From: Vreelandella sedimenti
GTDB taxonomy: Bacteria > Pseudomonadota > Gammaproteobacteria > Pseudomonadales > Halomonadaceae
Assembly (NCBI RefSeq): GCF_013416325.1
Contig: NZ_JACCGK010000017.1
Location: 1 to 64,000 of the forward strand
DNA: 64,000 nucleotides
Reading direction: 5' to 3'
The translations under genes and the position numbers were made by a program. Position 1 is the stretch's first letter; each line of letters begins with the position of its first letter. Shown here piece by piece: positions 9,657 through 19,050 of this stretch. The notes beneath the pieces were generated by a model, which was not told the origin of the DNA, searched no databases, and saw only the letters and a program-made list of their open reading frames with translations.

Positions 9657-10496
9657 GTGACGCGAACGCACATGGCAGCGCGGTTTAAGACTGCGCCGAG
9701 GCAATTAATTGCAAGTGTTAATACTCATCACCAACTGCTTTTGAAGCTGATTTGGCGCGATGTGGTAGGGCGTTACAGGGGGTCTTTGATTGGTTTGTTG
9801 TGGTCGTTTGTGACACCGCTAATCATGCTGGCCGTTTACACATTCGTTTTTACTTATGTTTTTCAAGCGCGTTGGAATGTAGGTGAAGGCGAGCCAAGAG
9901 CATTATTTGCACTAGTACTTTTTTCGGGATTAATGCTGCACGGTTTATTAGCGGAAGTGCTTAATCGTTCGCCAAGTATTATTATCAATAACGTTAACTA
10001 TGTAAAAAAAGTCGTTTTTCCCTTAGAGCTTTTACCCATCGTTATTTTAGGGGCCGCGCTTTTTCATTTTGCGATTAATGTGGGTGTCATGCTACTGGCT
10101 ATGCTGCTAATGGGTATGCCGCTGCATGCGACTATTTTGCTCTATCCGCTCGTCGTACTGCCATTGGTGCCGTTAACACTGGGACTCGGATGGGGACTTG
10201 CGGCGCTGGGTGTTTTTGTGCGAGATATCGGACAGCTAATCGGTATTGTAACTACTATTTTGCTATTTCTTTCGCCGATCTTTTTTCCCTTGGATGCGCT
10301 GCCGCCCTTGCTGCAAAAGCTGCTGGTGTTAAACCCGTTAACCATCATCATCGAAAATGCACGTAACGTTTTGCTGTGGGGTGAAATGCCGAACTGGGGA
10401 GCGTTAATGATTTATAGCGTTGTCGCACTAGCGGTGTTCCTGGTCGGGTTCGTTGGTTTCCAAGCGCTACGTAAGGGGTTTGCTGATGTCCTCTGA
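9657..10496 (+). CDS. wzm: ABC-2 type polysaccharide exporter, membrane subunit (Wzm)
   Basis: Inner-membrane permease that, with the ATPase encoded next, flips a completed undecaprenyl-linked glycan to the periplasm. It has 279 residues and six predicted membrane helices, preceded by the amphipathic interface segment with LIWRDVVGRYRGSLIG, characteristic of ABC-2 exporters of O antigen and teichoic acid. Start GTG at 9657; ATG at 9672 is an alternative. It overlaps the ATPase gene by 11 bp. The pairing with a Wzt that carries a C-terminal carbohydrate-binding domain points to an O-antigen-like polymer rather than the capsule handled by the Kps genes further on. Confidence 0.9.
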   Translation: MTRTHMAARFKTAPRQLIASVNTHHQLLLKLIWRDVVGRYRGSLIGLLWSFVTPLIMLAVYTFVFTYVFQARWNVGEGEPRALFALVLFSGLMLHGLLAEVLNRSPSIIINNVNYVKKVVFPLELLPIVILGAALFHFAINVGVMLLAMLLMGMPLHATILLYPLVVLPLVPLTLGLGWGLAALGVFVRDIGQLIGIVTTILLFLSPIFFPLDALPPLLQKLLVLNPLTIIIENARNVLLWGEMPNWGALMIYSVVALAVFLVGFVGFQALRKGFADVL

Positions 10497-11916
10497 AATT
10501 GCTATCCGCGTCGAAGGGCTCTGCAAAGAGTACCGTGTCTACGAAAAGCCCTCTGACCGACTCAAGCAAACCTTTGCGCCTCTCATTGCAAAGTTACGGC
10601 GTCGGGAAACTAAGCTCTATTATCGAGAATTCAGAGCGCTCCGGGATATTTCATTCACCGTTAGGCGCGGTCAAACTGTTGGCTTAATAGGCCGTAACGG
10701 TTCCGGAAAATCGACCCTGCTTCAGCTTATTTGCCAAACGCTTACGCCGACCTCCGGTATCGTTGAAGTAAATGGCCGGGTCGCCGCTCTACTAGAACTT
10801 GGGGCAGGCTTTAATCCTGAGTTTACCGGTAAAGAGAACGTCTATCTCTACGCCTCTGTTATGGGATTGTCGCAAACTGATATCGACAGCCGTTACGATA
10901 ATATCGTGGCGTTTGCAGATATTGGCGAATTTATTGGCCAGCCGGTTAAAACTTACTCCAGCGGCATGTTATTACGACTTGCCTTTGCCGTTATTGCCCA
11001 TGTAGACGCAGATATTCTGATCGTCGATGAAGCGCTAGCGGTCGGGGATGCCTTCTTTGTTCAAAAGTGCATGCGATTTTTGCGCCGCTTTATGGAAACC
11101 GGCACTGTGCTGTTTGTAAGCCACGATAGCTCGGTAGTAACCAACCTCTGTAATCACGCCATTTGGTTAGAAAAAGGCAATGTTATTGAACAGGGTGATC
11201 CCAAGCAGGTAGCTGAACACTACTTGGAAAGCCAGTACGCAGAAAACACGCCTTTTGAAACCCCGGTGCCTTCAGAGCAGCAAGCTGAGGAATCCCAGCC
11301 AGAGGAAGACGGTGGTGAATCCATACGTCAGACCGATAGTCAGGGCGAAGCTAGCGACTACACAGCGGCAGAAGACTTTTATGATATGCGCCGCGAGTGG
11401 ATTAATAACTCAAAATGGCGCAACGACATAGAGCTCTTTGCCTTCGACCCAGATGCTCCCAGCTTTGGTGAAAAGGGTGCAGAGGTAACAAGCGTTGTGC
11501 TACTCAGCGAAGAGGACAAAATGCTGCATTGGGTTGTAGGTGGTGAAGCAGTACATCTACAAATCAACTGCAAGGCGCACCATAGCCTAAAGAGTCCAAT
11601 CGTCGGGTTTGTAATAAAAGACCGCCTAGGGCAAACCCTATTTGGGGATAACACCTTTTTGGGCACCGAACCCATTAGTATGAGTGCTGATGATAATTTC
11701 TGCGCGCATTTTGAATTTCGCATGCCCATCTTGCCCGCCGGGCAATACTCCGTATGCGTGGCATTAGCCGATGGCACTCAACAAGAACACCGTCAACATC
11801 ACTGGATTCACGATGCTCTTATCGTGACCTCTCATGCAAGTTCTGTTGCGCACGGTTTAGTGGGCATTCCAATGCGGCGTGTTGCGCTTGAATCACTTAA
11901 TATCCCAGCGTCGTGA
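10486..11916 (+). CDS. wzt: ABC exporter ATPase with glycan-recognition domain (Wzt)
   Basis: Powers the Wzm permease. Residues 1-250 are the nucleotide-binding domain: Walker A GLIGRNGSGKST (about 66-77), signature YSSGMLLRLAF, Walker B ADILIVDEALAVGD, H-loop SHDSS. A Glu/Gln-rich linker (about 255-310) leads to a C-terminal beta-sandwich domain (about 330-465, with GFVIKDRLGQTLFGDNT). In Wzt proteins that domain binds the modified non-reducing end of the polymer. A TGTG-type terminal modification such as methylation would fit the methyltransferase gene that follows. The ATG at 10486 has an AAGGGG ribosome-binding site; a longer reading from 10453 would lie entirely in the permease gene. Confidence 0.93.
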   Translation: MSSEIAIRVEGLCKEYRVYEKPSDRLKQTFAPLIAKLRRRETKLYYREFRALRDISFTVRRGQTVGLIGRNGSGKSTLLQLICQTLTPTSGIVEVNGRVAALLELGAGFNPEFTGKENVYLYASVMGLSQTDIDSRYDNIVAFADIGEFIGQPVKTYSSGMLLRLAFAVIAHVDADILIVDEALAVGDAFFVQKCMRFLRRFMETGTVLFVSHDSSVVTNLCNHAIWLEKGNVIEQGDPKQVAEHYLESQYAENTPFETPVPSEQQAEESQPEEDGGESIRQTDSQGEASDYTAAEDFYDMRREWINNSKWRNDIELFAFDPDAPSFGEKGAEVTSVVLLSEEDKMLHWVVGGEAVHLQINCKAHHSLKSPIVGFVIKDRLGQTLFGDNTFLGTEPISMSADDNFCAHFEFRMPILPAGQYSVCVALADGTQQEHRQHHWIHDALIVTSHASSVAHGLVGIPMRRVALESLNIPAS

Positions 11917-12908
11917 TTAAAATCGAGACATCTACAATGAATCAATCTCACACACTGACTGTTGATAAGACCTGGTTATTTGAGCCTCGCTATATTACTG
12001 AACCCGATAGCTGGGCAGGGCATACGCCCTTCGCAGCATGGCTGGTATCCAATCAGAAGCCAGATCGCTTGGTAGAACTGGGGACTCACACCGGGTTTTC
12101 ATACGGCACCTTTTGCCAAGCAGTAAGCGAAAACGCGCTGCCTACACAGTGTTTTGCAGTAGACACATGGCAAGGTGACGAGCACGCGGGAAACTATGAC
12201 GACACCATCTATCAGCAAGTAAAAGAGTGGCACGATGAACGTTACAGCGGCTTTTCACGCTTAATGCGAATGACCTTTGATGATGCCCTAGCGCATTTTG
12301 AAATGAAAAGTGTCGATCTGCTTCATATCGACGGACTGCATACCTACGAAGCAGTCAAGCATGATTTTGACACTTGGCTACCTAAGCTATCGGACAGAGC
12401 TGTAGTGCTTTTTCACGATACTCACGTGCGTGACAGAGGGTTTGCCGTATGGCAGCTGTGGGATGAATTAACCAAGCAATACCCTCATATTACCTTTGCA
12501 CACTCTAGTGGACTGGGTGTGCTTTTGGTGGGTAAAGATGTTGCGCCAAGTGTTAAACAGCTTGCCAACACCTATCAACACAGCCCTGAACTAGTGAGTG
12601 GCATGTTTGCTCAGTTGGGCGGCCGCATTGAAAACCTATGCGAAATGCGTCGTCAGCGGCATCAGAATGAAGCACGTGGCAGGGCACTCGAAGAGCGGGA
12701 AGAAATGTTAGTGCTGCGAGACAATGCCATCGTGACGCTGGAAAAAACAGTTCGTGAGCAGCAGCAGGCGCTACAACAAGGGCGGCATTTACTCACTACA
12801 GCAGAAAGTACTTCTCATTCTCCTGAAAGCATAAGCATGCCAGCTGAAAGTGAAGCATGGCAGCACTCCCTGCTGGCTCGAATTGCTAAAAAGCTTTACA
12901 GTCGATAA
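11913..12908 (+). CDS. Class I SAM-dependent methyltransferase with coiled-coil tail
   Basis: The N-terminal 220 residues form a Rossmann methyltransferase: SAM-binding LVELGTHTGFSYG (about 52-64), acidic CFAVDTWQGDEH, and LLHIDGLHTYEAVKHDF (about 134-150), as in Methyltransf_24 enzymes linked to polysaccharide loci. The last 90 residues are a predicted coiled coil rich in Glu, Arg and Gln. The GTG at 11913 overlaps the wzt stop by four bases; an ATG at 11937 (MNQSHTLTV) is a plausible alternative. Coupling to wzt suggests, without proving, that it caps the chain for termination and recognition by the Wzt C-terminal domain. The coiled coil could act as a chain-length ruler, as described for WbdD of E. 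coli O9a. Confidence 0.8.
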   Translation: MIKIETSTMNQSHTLTVDKTWLFEPRYITEPDSWAGHTPFAAWLVSNQKPDRLVELGTHTGFSYGTFCQAVSENALPTQCFAVDTWQGDEHAGNYDDTIYQQVKEWHDERYSGFSRLMRMTFDDALAHFEMKSVDLLHIDGLHTYEAVKHDFDTWLPKLSDRAVVLFHDTHVRDRGFAVWQLWDELTKQYPHITFAHSSGLGVLLVGKDVAPSVKQLANTYQHSPELVSGMFAQLGGRIENLCEMRRQRHQNEARGRALEEREEMLVLRDNAIVTLEKTVREQQQALQQGRHLLTTAESTSHSPESISMPAESEAWQHSLLARIAKKLYSR

Positions 12909-12967
12909 TTGATTATCATGCCCATTAACCAAACAGGAAAGTGGTTCTGGGCATGGTTGCTACAATG

Positions 12968-13927
12968 TTATTGCTCGCGACTGTTACTCATAGGTTCTGA
13001 TGTATTTAACGTAGATTTTACTATGTAACGAGGACGCTGTTTTGTTTCCAAGTAAATGCGTCCAATGTATTCCCCAAGCACGCCAATTCCAATTAATTGT
13101 ACCCCACCTAAGAACAGTATTGCTGTCATCAGAGATGGGTAGCCTGGGACAGGGTTGCCCCATAAAAGTTTGGAGATAATCATCCAGCTAGCATAAAAGA
13201 AAGCTAATAGTGCTACAAAAAAGCCTATATATGTCCAGATCCTTAAAGGCCATGTGCTAAATGAAGTAATGCCATCAATTGCAAAGTTCCAAAGCTTCCA
13301 GCCACTGAACTTTGTTTTACCAGCAACTCTAGCAGGGCGACTATACTCAATGATCGCTGTTTTAAAGCCTACCCACGAAAGCACTCCTTTCATGAATAGC
13401 TGCTTTTCAGGCAAACTCAAAATAGCGGTTACAACTTCTTTTGATATCAGTCTGAAGTCACCTACATTTTCTTCTATTCTAGGCGAACTAATAGAGTTGT
13501 GGAGTCGATAGAACCAAGTTGAGGTTGCGCGTTTAAGAAAACTATCATCTTTTCGATCGCTGCGTTTAGCCAGTACTACTTCGTAACCTTCCTGCCACTT
13601 TGATATCATCTCAGGAATAACCTCAATCGGATCCTGAAGGTCAACATCAATAGGAATGCTGGCATCACCCGTTGCATAGCTTAAGCCAGCTACTAAAGCT
13701 GATTCTTTACCAAAATTTCGAGAAAAATTGACTACAATAACATTAGTATTCTCAGCTGCTAAGCGTTCAAGTATTTCGAGCGATTGATCCTGACTGCCAT
13801 CATTTACAAAAATATACTCGATCATGTTCTGACTGAGTAGATTGGATGATGTAACTGCTTGGTAGAAGATATCGATAGTATCTTCTTCGTTATATACAGG
13901 GATGATTAATGATAATTTCATAGTCAC
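12968..13927 (-). CDS. gtrB: Bactoprenol glucosyltransferase, DPM1-like (GtrB)
   Basis: Transfers a hexose, usually glucose, from its nucleotide to undecaprenyl phosphate on the cytoplasmic face. The 319-residue protein has an N-terminal GT2 domain ([21 protein letters not shown], the DVDLQDP metal-binding motif) and two C-terminal membrane helices (about 230-255 and 265-290), the standard GtrB layout. Start GTG at 13927 overlaps the gtrA stop as GTGA; ATG at 13921 would start at MKLSLI. It is the last gene of a three-gene overlapping cassette. Confidence 0.92.
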   Translation of the reverse strand: MTMKLSLIIPVYNEEDTIDIFYQAVTSSNLLSQNMIEYIFVNDGSQDQSLEILERLAAENTNVIVVNFSRNFGKESALVAGLSYATGDASIPIDVDLQDPIEVIPEMISKWQEGYEVVLAKRSDRKDDSFLKRATSTWFYRLHNSISSPRIEENVGDFRLISKEVVTAILSLPEKQLFMKGVLSWVGFKTAIIEYSRPARVAGKTKFSGWKLWNFAIDGITSFSTWPLRIWTYIGFFVALLAFFYASWMIISKLLWGNPVPGYPSLMTAILFLGGVQLIGIGVLGEYIGRIYLETKQRPRYIVKSTLNTSEPMSNSREQ

Positions 13928-14307
13928 TTCCGAAAGACGCAGAAAGAGGAGTAGAGATAACCTAAAATAAGGCTAAGAGCTGAAAATATAATTAATGTCA
14001 ATAAGGGGGGAGTACCCAATGAGTCACCTAGTAAGCCGGTAAAATAGCTCAATATGCCCATTGCCAGAACAAAGCTTATGTACCGTAATAGGGAAGTCTT
14101 TTGCTGAAAGGTATAACGTGCATTGACAAAGAAGGAGAAACTGACGGCTAAACAAAAAGCCACAAGATTAGCTATTGACTGACTTGTACCTAATCCCCAG
14201 TGAAGCACCAAAAAAACTACCCAATGAAGCAGGGTGTTGACCAAGCCAACGGTTGTGTAGCGCTTAAAGGTGGCTAACCAGCGGCTATTGGTAAGAGCAT
14301 TACTCAC
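13924..14307 (-). CDS. gtrA: GtrA-like flippase
   Basis: Small four-helix membrane protein of 127 residues. It opens with [21 protein letters not shown], and members typically carry FVNARYTF and a C-terminal FVFRK-like end (here FCVFRK). The GtrA family is thought to flip bactoprenol-linked glucose to the periplasm for the serotype-specific transferase. It overlaps both neighbours by four bases, so the cassette is translationally coupled. AT content is above that of the flanking genes, which suggests acquisition as a unit. Confidence 0.9.
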   Translation of the reverse strand: MSNALTNSRWLATFKRYTTVGLVNTLLHWVVFLVLHWGLGTSQSIANLVAFCLAVSFSFFVNARYTFQQKTSLLRYISFVLAMGILSYFTGLLGDSLGTPPLLTLIIFSALSLILGYLYSSFCVFRK

Positions 14308-15809
14308 GGTTGGGTATCCTGTTGGTTGATGATAACTACAGCGACATCATCGATGAAGAAAACAGACTCGTTTGATGGCCATGATTCACGATTGGCAGCA
14401 GCATTAACGGCAGCAAGTCGCTCTGCCTCATTGGCCGGAATAAAGCGGCTATCCACAATGCGAAATATCCATTCCCGAGACCAAGGTGCAAAGCGAGCCG
14501 TACCTGCATCACCTCTTGGGCCAGAGGCCATAGGAATCTCATAAATGACAGCAATTGACTGGGGAGTAGCTAGCGGGCGCTCTAGCTCAGCGGCTGTCGA
14601 CTCAATTCGGCCTATAATACGGTTGGTTGCCAGTAAGTCGGCTTGTGTAGCTAAATACTTATCATATGCAAATTTGTTGATTTGACTAGCGCTATCGAAT
14701 AAAAACAGCGTAGAAAATGTGCCTGCACATATAAGGGCTACAGCAGCAAAATGTTGATTGATATTATTGAAACAAATTTTATCAATGACGAAAGCAACCC
14801 AAAAAGCATGTAATGATGCTAAACCGATTAACGATCTAGGTGGGAAAGGGGTGTTTGAGCCCGCAAATGCTAAAGCAAATGGTGCAAAGAGAGATAGTAT
14901 GACCAGCAAGATAACGATGACTGCATCAGCCTTTCTTCTCCAGATTAGCAGCATACAAGTAATAGCAAATGTAATAAAAATACCAAGCAGTGGAAGTGTC
15001 CAGCGAAGAGTAATGTAAAGAGTCTCGGGAAGTGTTATGAAGCTTAATGAGTGAGATAGAAAAAGTGACTTTATTATCTCGGCATTTTCAATTAGAGCAA
15101 ATGGTGATATGGACATTCGGCTGCTCGGCTCAATCCCAATAAAGCGATAGCTGATGCTTGTAATTAAAAAATATAAAATCAGTGATATTATTAAAGCAGT
15201 GGTGCCAATTAGAAATCTTTTAATAGCAATTGAAAGGTTTTGTGTAATTATACTCATAATAAACGCACAGATTAAGACAACGCCAGCCACCTGAGCAGCT
15301 GCGGGGTAAAGAGCTGGTGCCAATACAAGAATAGCCATGCCGATGCCATACCTACCCTTGTAAATGGCATACAACCCCGCAAGAGCGCATAGGTTTGCAA
15401 GTGGATAAGCAACACGCGTGCTAGAAAAATCAAATAGCATGCCATAGTAAATGGAAATGCTGCTAGCCAGCATAAAGCTATAAATAGCTGCGCCATGACT
15501 AAAGCCAATGATCCGAGCCGCGAACCAACTACTCCATAAAAGTAGCATGCTGCCAATGGCAGAGTAAAAAAGACCCCCCGGATTATTGTCTTGAAGCCAC
15601 TCAAATACCATAAAGTAGCCCCATCTTCCTTGGGCTAAAAATGTTCTAGCATCCTGTGAGATACTTTGGATTTGGATAATGTCGTCACTATTGAAAGTAG
15701 GTATTATCGCCTGATAAGCATACGCGATGACCACAAGGAGATATAACCAAGCATAACCACTTGCTGATGATGTGATTTTGCTTAATATGTTTCTATAAAA
15801 CGACAGCAT
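14304..15809 (-). CDS. GtrII-family membrane glucosyltransferase
   Basis: Polytopic membrane protein of 501 residues with about ten helices. The N-terminal periplasmic loop after the first helix contains FNSDDI, the acidic pair typical of GT-C enzymes, followed by QGRWGYFMVFEW. A soluble periplasmic C-terminal part follows the last helix. It resembles the Glucosyl-transferase GtrII family that decorates O antigen with sugar from GtrB. The ATG at 15809 has a GGAG ribosome-binding site; an upstream TTG at 15821 is less likely. With GtrA and GtrB it forms a complete side-branch glucosylation module, of the kind phages also carry. No phage gene is visible next to it. Confidence 0.85.
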   Translation of the reverse strand: MLSFYRNILSKITSSASGYAWLYLLVVIAYAYQAIIPTFNSDDIIQIQSISQDARTFLAQGRWGYFMVFEWLQDNNPGGLFYSAIGSMLLLWSSWFAARIIGFSHGAAIYSFMLASSISIYYGMLFDFSSTRVAYPLANLCALAGLYAIYKGRYGIGMAILVLAPALYPAAAQVAGVVLICAFIMSIITQNLSIAIKRFLIGTTALIISLILYFLITSISYRFIGIEPSSRMSISPFALIENAEIIKSLFLSHSLSFITLPETLYITLRWTLPLLGIFITFAITCMLLIWRRKADAVIVILLVILSLFAPFALAFAGSNTPFPPRSLIGLASLHAFWVAFVIDKICFNNINQHFAAVALICAGTFSTLFLFDSASQINKFAYDKYLATQADLLATNRIIGRIESTAAELERPLATPQSIAVIYEIPMASGPRGDAGTARFAPWSREWIFRIVDSRFIPANEAERLAAVNAAANRESWPSNESVFFIDDVAVVIINQQDTQP

Positions 15810-16478
15810 GTAGCGCTCCAAGTACTCAGTCTATTGATGGTGTGGTTCTTTTGTGATCTTTATAAAAAACGATTTTCTTATCTGATCGCTGCACTGTTGT
15901 TTTGAGCTGTTCTAAGTCTCTCGAAATCATCCTGATAATTCAGTGTTGTTTGTTTGGTACATCAAGTTTCTATATTTTTAGCTTTGTAATATTAAGTGGC
16001 TAAAGTGATGGAAAATACAGATCGAAAGTTTATTAGTAGGGTTCGTCAAGCCTGTATCTTCAAGTGGATTCTGCCAAATCAGGGCCATCAAAAAAGCACG
16101 TGTCATTGTATCGTTTATTTTAGGTTATAGGTAGCATGCTTGATGATTAAGGTTCTGGTGGTCACCAGTGCCAAGCACTGAACGTTAGCGATGCTAGGAT
16201 TGAATTGCTGATAACCAAGATATGTCAGTGAAATACTTAACTACCAAGTCAGTAGTAGGTCGCTGATCACTACAGCAGCAAGCCCATACCGGCAGTAGCT
16301 CTCATAAAAGGGGAGGAGGGATGGTCGCGGGGCCATTTCATTCATTTCCTCTAGGTGGGGGGGCTGTCATAATCAGCTCAATATTTACCGATTATCGTAG
16401 AGGTGCGCTTTACCTTGCCTAACAAGTAGATGGCGATTGAGTACTATGGTGCTGCGTATGAAACATAAGGAACATTCA
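15810..16478. other. Intergenic region between the gtr cassette and rmlB
   Basis: No gene is supported in either direction. The left half is AT-rich and must contain the gtr cassette promoter (minus strand); the right part should contain that of the rml operon. A sequence GGCAGTAGCTCTC at 16291-16303 matches the ops consensus at only 10 of 13 bases and I do not call it. Confidence 0.5.
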
Positions 16479-16910
16479 ATGAACATTTTAGTAACAGGTG
16501 GCGCAGGGTTTATCGGTTCAGCGGTGGTTCGCTACCTGATCGAACAGACCGAACACAGCGTGGTGAACGTTGACGCATTGACCTATGCCGGTAATTTGGA
16601 ATCGCTAAGCTCGGTAGACAACAGCGAACGCTACACCTTTGAGCAGGCCGATATCGGTGATGCGGCGAGCATGGCTGATATTCTTGATCGCCATCAGCCG
16701 GATGCGGTGATGCACCTGGCGGCAGAGTCCCATGTTGACCGCTCAATTGATGGCCCCGCCGCCTTTATACAAACTAATATCGTCGGCACTTATACCTTAC
16801 TTGAAGCGGCTCGCCACTACTGGAAGGGCCTGCAAGCAAGCGCGCCTGAGAAAGCCAGCGCATTCCGCTTTCATCATATCTCCACCGATGAAGTGTACGG
16901 CGATCTAGCG

Positions 16911-16983
16911 TTGAGTGAAGAGTCAGAGGTAAAGAGTGAGGAAACACCCTCACCCCTCACCCCTCACCCCTCACACCTCACAG
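16911..16983. repeat. Heptamer insertion inside rmlB copy 1 (frameshifting)
   Basis: A left arm of GAGTGAA/GAGTGAG-type bases runs to 16944 and a right arm of TCACCCC (three times), TCACACC and TCAC runs from 16950. The intact rmlB at 28785 has only a few residues (EGTDD) here, between YGDL and FTEET, so this is inserted sequence. Confidence 0.85.
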
Positions 16984-17375
16984 GCGAAGCCGCTGTTCAC
17001 CGAAGAAACTCCCTACGCCCCCAGTTCGCCTTACTCCGCCAGCAAGGCAAGTTCCGACCACCTGGTGCGCGCATGGCACCGCACTTACGGTTTGCCGGTA
17101 TTGCTCACCAACTGCTCCAACAACTACGGGCCGTACCACTTCCCTGAAAAGCTGATCCCGTTGATGATTTTGAATGCGTTGGCGGGTAAGCCACTACCCG
17201 TTTACGGCAAAGGCCAGCAAGTGCGCGATTGGCTATATGTAGAAGACCACGCCCGCGCGCTGGTCAAAGTCGTCACGGAAGGCGTCGTCGGCGAAACCTA
17301 CAACATTGGTGGGCACAACGAGCAGACGAACCTCCACGTGGTAGAAGCCATCTGTGAGATTCTGGATGAATTGGT

Positions 17376-17469
17376 GTTAAGTGAGGAGGGAGGAGTAAGG
17401 AGTGAGGAGAACCCCTCACAAGCGAGGCGCTCACAACTCACAACTAACGATTCACCACTCACCACTTAC
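17376..17469. repeat. Heptamer insertion inside rmlB copy 1 (in frame)
   Basis: Left arm GTGAGGA GGGAGGA GTAAGGA GTGAGGA, a short GC-rich centre ACCCCTCACAAGCGAGG, then right arm CTCACAA twice and CTCACCA-type units. It encodes a Glu/Gly-rich then Ser/Leu/Thr-rich loop between CEILDELV and YKDLITFV. The same protein position is invaded in rmlB copy 2. Confidence 0.85.
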
Positions 17470-17682
17470 AAAGACCTAATCACTTTCGTGCAAGACCGCC
17501 CAGGCCACGACTTGCGTTACGCCATCGACGCCAGCAAGATCGAACGCGAGCTAGGCTGGAAGCCAGAAGAAACCTTCGAGACCGGGCTGCGCAAAACCGT
17601 TCAGTGGTACCTCGCCAATGAATCCTGGTGGAAGCGAGTACAAGACGGCAGCTACCAGGGCCAGCGGCTAGGCAGTTTGTAA

Positions 17683-17729
17683 GGTGTAAAGAGTAAGCGC
17701 TTCGCTTGTAAGGGGGGAGGGGAATGGTC
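17683..17729. repeat. Degenerate left arm before IVP copy 1
   Basis: G-rich heptamer-like sequence (GTAAAGA, GTAAGCG, GTAAGGG) fills the whole gap between rmlB and the IVP gene and supplies its GGGGAGGGG ribosome-binding site. Confidence 0.6.
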
Positions 17730-18083
17730 ATGAGAAAGCATCAGCAACTCCGAGTGTGGCAAGAAGCTATGGATCTGGTTGTTGCTATTTATTCGATGAA
17801 TTCTACCTTTCCTTCAGCTGAGCGGTTTGGGCTTGCTAGCCAAATGCAGCGGGCCGCTGTTTCGGTGCCAAGTAACATAGCTGAAGGTGCGGCACGGGGC
17901 AGTAAACCAGACTTTTTAAGATTTTTGCATATAGCGCGAGGCTCGCTCAGTGAGCTTGAAACTCAGTGCCAAATTGCCCAACGCTTAGGGTATACGGCTG
18001 ATATTTCAGCTCTGGAAATAGCGATCAACTCTGTATTTTCACAGCTAGGCGGGCTGATCAAGGATTTAAAGGCATCCCTATGA
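17730..18083 (+). CDS. 23S-rRNA-intervening-sequence (IVP/S23) four-helix-bundle protein, copy 1
   Basis: A 117-residue protein of the IVP family, small four-helix bundles first found as ORFs inside 23S rRNA intervening sequences. The Avd accessory protein of diversity-generating retroelements belongs to the same family. The family signature is visible: KHQQLRVWQEAMDLV, FGLASQMQRAAVSVPSNIAEG, RGSKPDFLRFLHIARGSLSELETQ. ATG at 17730 lies 8 bp from the ribosome-binding site. The stop overlaps the rmlD start as ATGA. It interrupts what would otherwise be rmlB-rmlD. It is nearly identical to copy 3 at 29959 and more distant from copy 2 at 25282. Molecular function is unknown; members are often annotated as four-helix-bundle or S23 proteins. 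Confidence 0.9.
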   Translation: MRKHQQLRVWQEAMDLVVAIYSMNSTFPSAERFGLASQMQRAAVSVPSNIAEGAARGSKPDFLRFLHIARGSLSELETQCQIAQRLGYTADISALEIAINSVFSQLGGLIKDLKASL

Positions 18084-19021
18084 ACTCTGAACACACACAC
18101 CTCACACCTCACACCTCACGCCTCACTATTCTCATTACCGGCGGCAACGGCCAAGTAGGCTTTGAACTCCGCCGTCAACTCGCCACCTTGGGAGATATAT
18201 TAGCCCCCAACCGCGCAGCGTTGGATCTTTCCAACGCTGATGCCGTCGATGCATTTCTGGCCGAACACCAGCCAGACTTGATCGTCAACGCAGCAGCCTA
18301 CACCGCAGTCGACAACGCCGAATCTGACCAGGCAATGGCAACGCGCCTAAACGCCGAACTGCCAGCGCAATTGGCCGAGTACTGCCACCAGCGGGGCAGT
18401 TGGCTAATCCACTACTCCTCGGATTACGTGTACAGCGGCGAAGGCACCACCCCCTGGCAGGAAGGCGATGCCACCGGGCCATGCAACGCCTATGGCGCGA
18501 CCAAGCTGGCCGGTGATGAAGCCGTCGCCAACAGCGGTTGCCAGCACCTGATTTTCCGCACCAGCTGGGTCTATAGCGCCTTTGGCAAAAGCTTTCTGGC
18601 CACCATGCTGCGGCTAGGGGCCGAAAGAACAGCATTAAGCATTGTGAGTGACCAGATGGGGGCGCCCACTCCCGCACGCCTGATTGCACTCGTCACCCAA
18701 CAGGCGTTAGCGACGCTGAATAACCCTAAAACCGCCAACGATTTGGAAAGCGGCGTGTATCATCTCGCCCCCAGGGGCGAAACCAGCTGGCATGGGTTTG
18801 CCTGCGAGATATTCCAGGTAGCAAAACAGGCTGGATTACCAATGACCATTAGCCCAGAAGGTGTAACGGCAATACCCACCGTTGATTACCCAACCCCGGC
18901 GGCGCGCCCGCTGAATTCTCGGCTGGAAGTCGATAAGATAGAAGCAGCACTGGGAATCCAGTTGCCCAGTTGGCAAAGCCAGTTGGCGCTTACCGTGGAA
19001 GAAATAGCAAGCTCGCGATAG
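18080..19021 (+). CDS. rmlD: dTDP-4-dehydrorhamnose reductase, copy 1
   Basis: Last enzyme of dTDP-L-rhamnose synthesis, an NAD(P)H-dependent reductase. Residues 16 onward are normal: [14 protein letters not shown]ossmann motif, [22 protein letters not shown], catalytic [13 protein letters not shown]. The first 15 residues ([15 protein letters not shown]) are encoded by right-arm heptamers and precede what should be the natural start. The native start codon is gone or replaced, and the ATG now overlaps the IVP stop (ATGA), so RmlD expression should depend on translation of the IVP gene. At 313 residues it is about the family length (E. coli 299) plus the extension. Confidence 0.93.
   Translation: MNSEHTHLTPHTSRLTILITGGNGQVGFELRRQLATLGDILAPNRAALDLSNADAVDAFLAEHQPDLIVNAAAYTAVDNAESDQAMATRLNAELPAQLAEYCHQRGSWLIHYSSDYVYSGEGTTPWQEGDATGPCNAYGATKLAGDEAVANSGCQHLIFRTSWVYSAFGKSFLATMLRLGAERTALSIVSDQMGAPTPARLIALVTQQALATLNNPKTANDLESGVYHLAPRGETSWHGFACEIFQVAKQAGLPMTISPEGVTAIPTVDYPTPAARPLNSRLEVDKIEAALGIQLPSWQSQLALTVEEIASSR
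18084..18128. repeat. Right arm after IVP copy 1, coding for the RmlD N-terminus
   Basis: Units TCACACC, TCACACC, TCACGCC and TCACTAT lie inside the first codons of rmlD and encode [10 protein letters not shown]. Confidence 0.85.
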
Positions 19022-19050
19022 TGGCGGGCAACGAGCAAGGAGCAATAACG

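Larger units (their letters stand above)
16479..17682 (+). pseudogene. rmlB: dTDP-glucose 4,6-dehydratase, frameshifted by heptamer repeats
   Basis: Second enzyme of dTDP-L-rhamnose synthesis. The N-terminal half (GGAGFIGS at 7-14, [26 protein letters not shown]) and the remainder ([17 protein letters not shown] with the catalytic Tyr/Lys, [25 protein letters not shown]) are both well preserved but lie in different frames. They are separated by a heptamer insertion at 16911-16983. The tract holds three TCACCCC units plus a TCACACC; losing one 7-bp unit or gaining two would restore one open frame. A second insertion at 17376-17469 is in frame. ATG at 16479 has an AAGGA site. It may be dead, phase-variable or a sequencing error. 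The intact copy at 28785 could replace it. Confidence 0.85.

Noticed and set aside
12968..15809. Prophage remnant, because gtrA-gtrB cassettes occur in phages
   Set aside because: No integrase, attachment site or other phage gene is adjacent.
16291..16303. ops element before the first rml operon
   Set aside because: GGCAGTAGCTCTC matches only 10 of 13 positions and loses the invariant GCGTG part.
16936..17682. Independent gene starting at the GTG in the heptamer tract of rmlB copy 1
   Set aside because: It is the C-terminal part of RmlB in a shifted frame; the apparent start is repeat sequence.
17730..18083. Ribosomal protein S23 annotation for the IVP genes
   Set aside because: The family name is historical; nothing here links the protein to ribosomes, and no rRNA gene is in the window.
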